Assembly: GCF_900099645.1 (NCBI RefSeq) | Contig: NZ_FMTL01000007.1 | Location: 1 to 64,000 of the forward strand | Direction of reading: 5' to 3' | DNA length: 64,000 bases | From: Pseudomonas peli | GTDB lineage: Bacteria; Pseudomonadota; Gammaproteobacteria; Pseudomonadales; Pseudomonadaceae | Part shown: positions 63,342 through 64,000 of the stretch, one piece after another | Numbering within the stretch: the stretch's first letter is position 1 | Layout: each line of letters begins with the position of its first letter | Position numbers and translations under genes: made by a program | Notes under the pieces: model-generated | What the model was told of the DNA's origin: nothing | Databases searched by the model: none | What the model saw: only the letters and a program-made list of their open reading frames with translations

Positions 63342-64000
63342 ATGATCAAGGTCGGAATCGTCGGCGGCACGGGGTATACCGGTGTCGAGCTGTTGCGTTT
63401 GTTGGCGCAACACCCGCAAGCGCAGGTCGAGGTTATTACCTCGCGTTCCGAGGCCGGCATGCGTGTCGATGAGATGTACCCGAACCTGCGCGGTCATTAC
63501 GACAACCTGGCGTTCAGCGTGCCGGACGTTGCTACCCTGGGCGCCTGCGATGTGGTGTTCTTCGCCACCCCGCATGGTGTTGCGCATGCCCTGGCCGGTG
63601 AGCTGCTGGCCGCTGGAACCAAGGTGATCGACCTGTCCGCCGACTTCCGCCTGCAGGACGCCGATGAGTGGGCCAAGTGGTACGGTCAGCCCCACGGCGC
63701 GCCGGATCTGCTGCCGGAAGCAGTTTATGGCTTGCCGGAAGTTAACCGTGACGCGATCAAGCAGGCGCGCCTGATCGCCGTGCCGGGTTGCTACCCCACT
63801 GCCGCACAGCTGGCGCTGATTCCGCTGCTTGAGGCCGGGCTGGCTGATACCACGCAGGTGATTGCTGACTGCAAATCCGGGGTTAGCGGTGCCGGGCGCG
63901 GTGCCAGCGTGGGTTCGCTGTTCAGCGAGGCCGGTGAGAGCATGAAGGCTTATGGGGTGAAAGGTCATCGGCATCTGCCGGAGATCCGTCAGGGTCTGCG
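63342..64000 (+). CDS. argC: N-acetyl-gamma-glutamyl-phosphate reductase ArgC (5' part)
   Basis: The frame starts MIKVGIVGGTGYTGVELLRLL, the NADP-binding loop of ArgC, after AGGGG, and is open to the window edge (219 codons). The active-site Cys lies in VPGCYPTAAQL, and STPHGVA-like FFATPHGVAHAL precedes it. Third step of arginine synthesis. About 125 residues are outside the window. Confidence 0.96.
   Translation, partial: MIKVGIVGGTGYTGVELLRLLAQHPQAQVEVITSRSEAGMRVDEMYPNLRGHYDNLAFSVPDVATLGACDVVFFATPHGVAHALAGELLAAGTKVIDLSADFRLQDADEWAKWYGQPHGAPDLLPEAVYGLPEVNRDAIKQARLIAVPGCYPTAAQLALIPLLEAGLADTTQVIADCKSGVSGAGRGASVGSLFSEAGESMKAYGVKGHRHLPEIRQGL

Overview
The window is a stretch of Pseudomonas chromosome. 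The gene order from the CAU-anticodon tRNA at 7611 to argC at the right edge (rmcA, rpoD, dnaG, rpsU, tsaD, plsY, folB, folK, cca, spoVR-yeaH-prkA, glpE-apaH-apaG-rsmA-pdxA-surA-lptD, amgK-murU, agtSR-agtABCD, rpe-gph-trpE, trpGDC-vfr, coq7, argC) is the order known from P. aeruginosa, and Vfr is nearly identical to the P. aeruginosa protein. Two differences rule out typical P. aeruginosa: trpE and trpG are adjacent with no pyocin block between them, and no speD follows the OsmC-like gene. A relative in the P. aeruginosa / P. oleovorans / P. anguilliseptica part of the genus is the best guess.

Layout. 1-4480: an accessory redox operon on the minus strand (old-yellow-enzyme homologue, SDR, DsbA/HCCA-isomerase-like protein, Tyr-less SDR) with a divergent TetR regulator; a perfect 15-bp inverted repeat lies between them. 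4481-7610: a small accessory region next to a tRNA gene, with four unrecognised minus-strand genes, a frameshifted two-HTH regulator, two tandem 12-bp repeats beside the tRNA, and no integrase. 7611-17016: tRNA, the c-di-GMP enzyme RmcA, the macromolecular synthesis operon rpsU-dnaG-rpoD, and divergent tsaD. 17041-25338: phospholipid, folate and CCA-adding genes, a lipoprotein, and the SpoVR/YeaH/PrkA stress module. 25613-33333: the envelope and RNA-maintenance operon lptD-surA-pdxA-rsmA-apaG-apaH-glpE. 33459-36937: MurNAc recycling (amgK, murU), a DnaJ/TerB membrane protein and a DUF3530 protein.

37088-47694 forms one functional block: a two-component system (AgtSR), an ABC importer (AgtABCD) for GABA/5-aminovalerate, and directly downstream the two enzymes that catabolise the imported compound (GabD, GabT). 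A palindrome upstream of agtA is a candidate AgtR site. 47874-53457 holds rpe-gph and a contiguous trpE-trpG-trpD-trpC set, with a short Trp-containing leader ORF and hairpin in front of trpE. 53521-64000 holds vfr, an OsmC protein, coq7, a pseudo-FGE protein, a HIT protein, a Ycf46-like AAA+ ATPase, an SDR, a DUF805 protein, a fold-type III PLP protein, a nitronate monooxygenase, hemJ and the start of argC.

The most unusual signal is a pair of about 126-bp repeats (58360-58485 and 59348-59474). They sit at the 3' ends of two consecutive minus-strand genes, fold into a nested hairpin, and differ by a compensatory base-pair change. The other points worth following are the unknown cassette beside the tRNA, the Trp leader in front of a fused trp cluster, and several proteins that keep a family fold but lack a catalytic residue. 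No CRISPR array, complete insertion sequence, integrase or rRNA gene was seen. All coordinates, motifs and pairings were read by eye; no database search was run.
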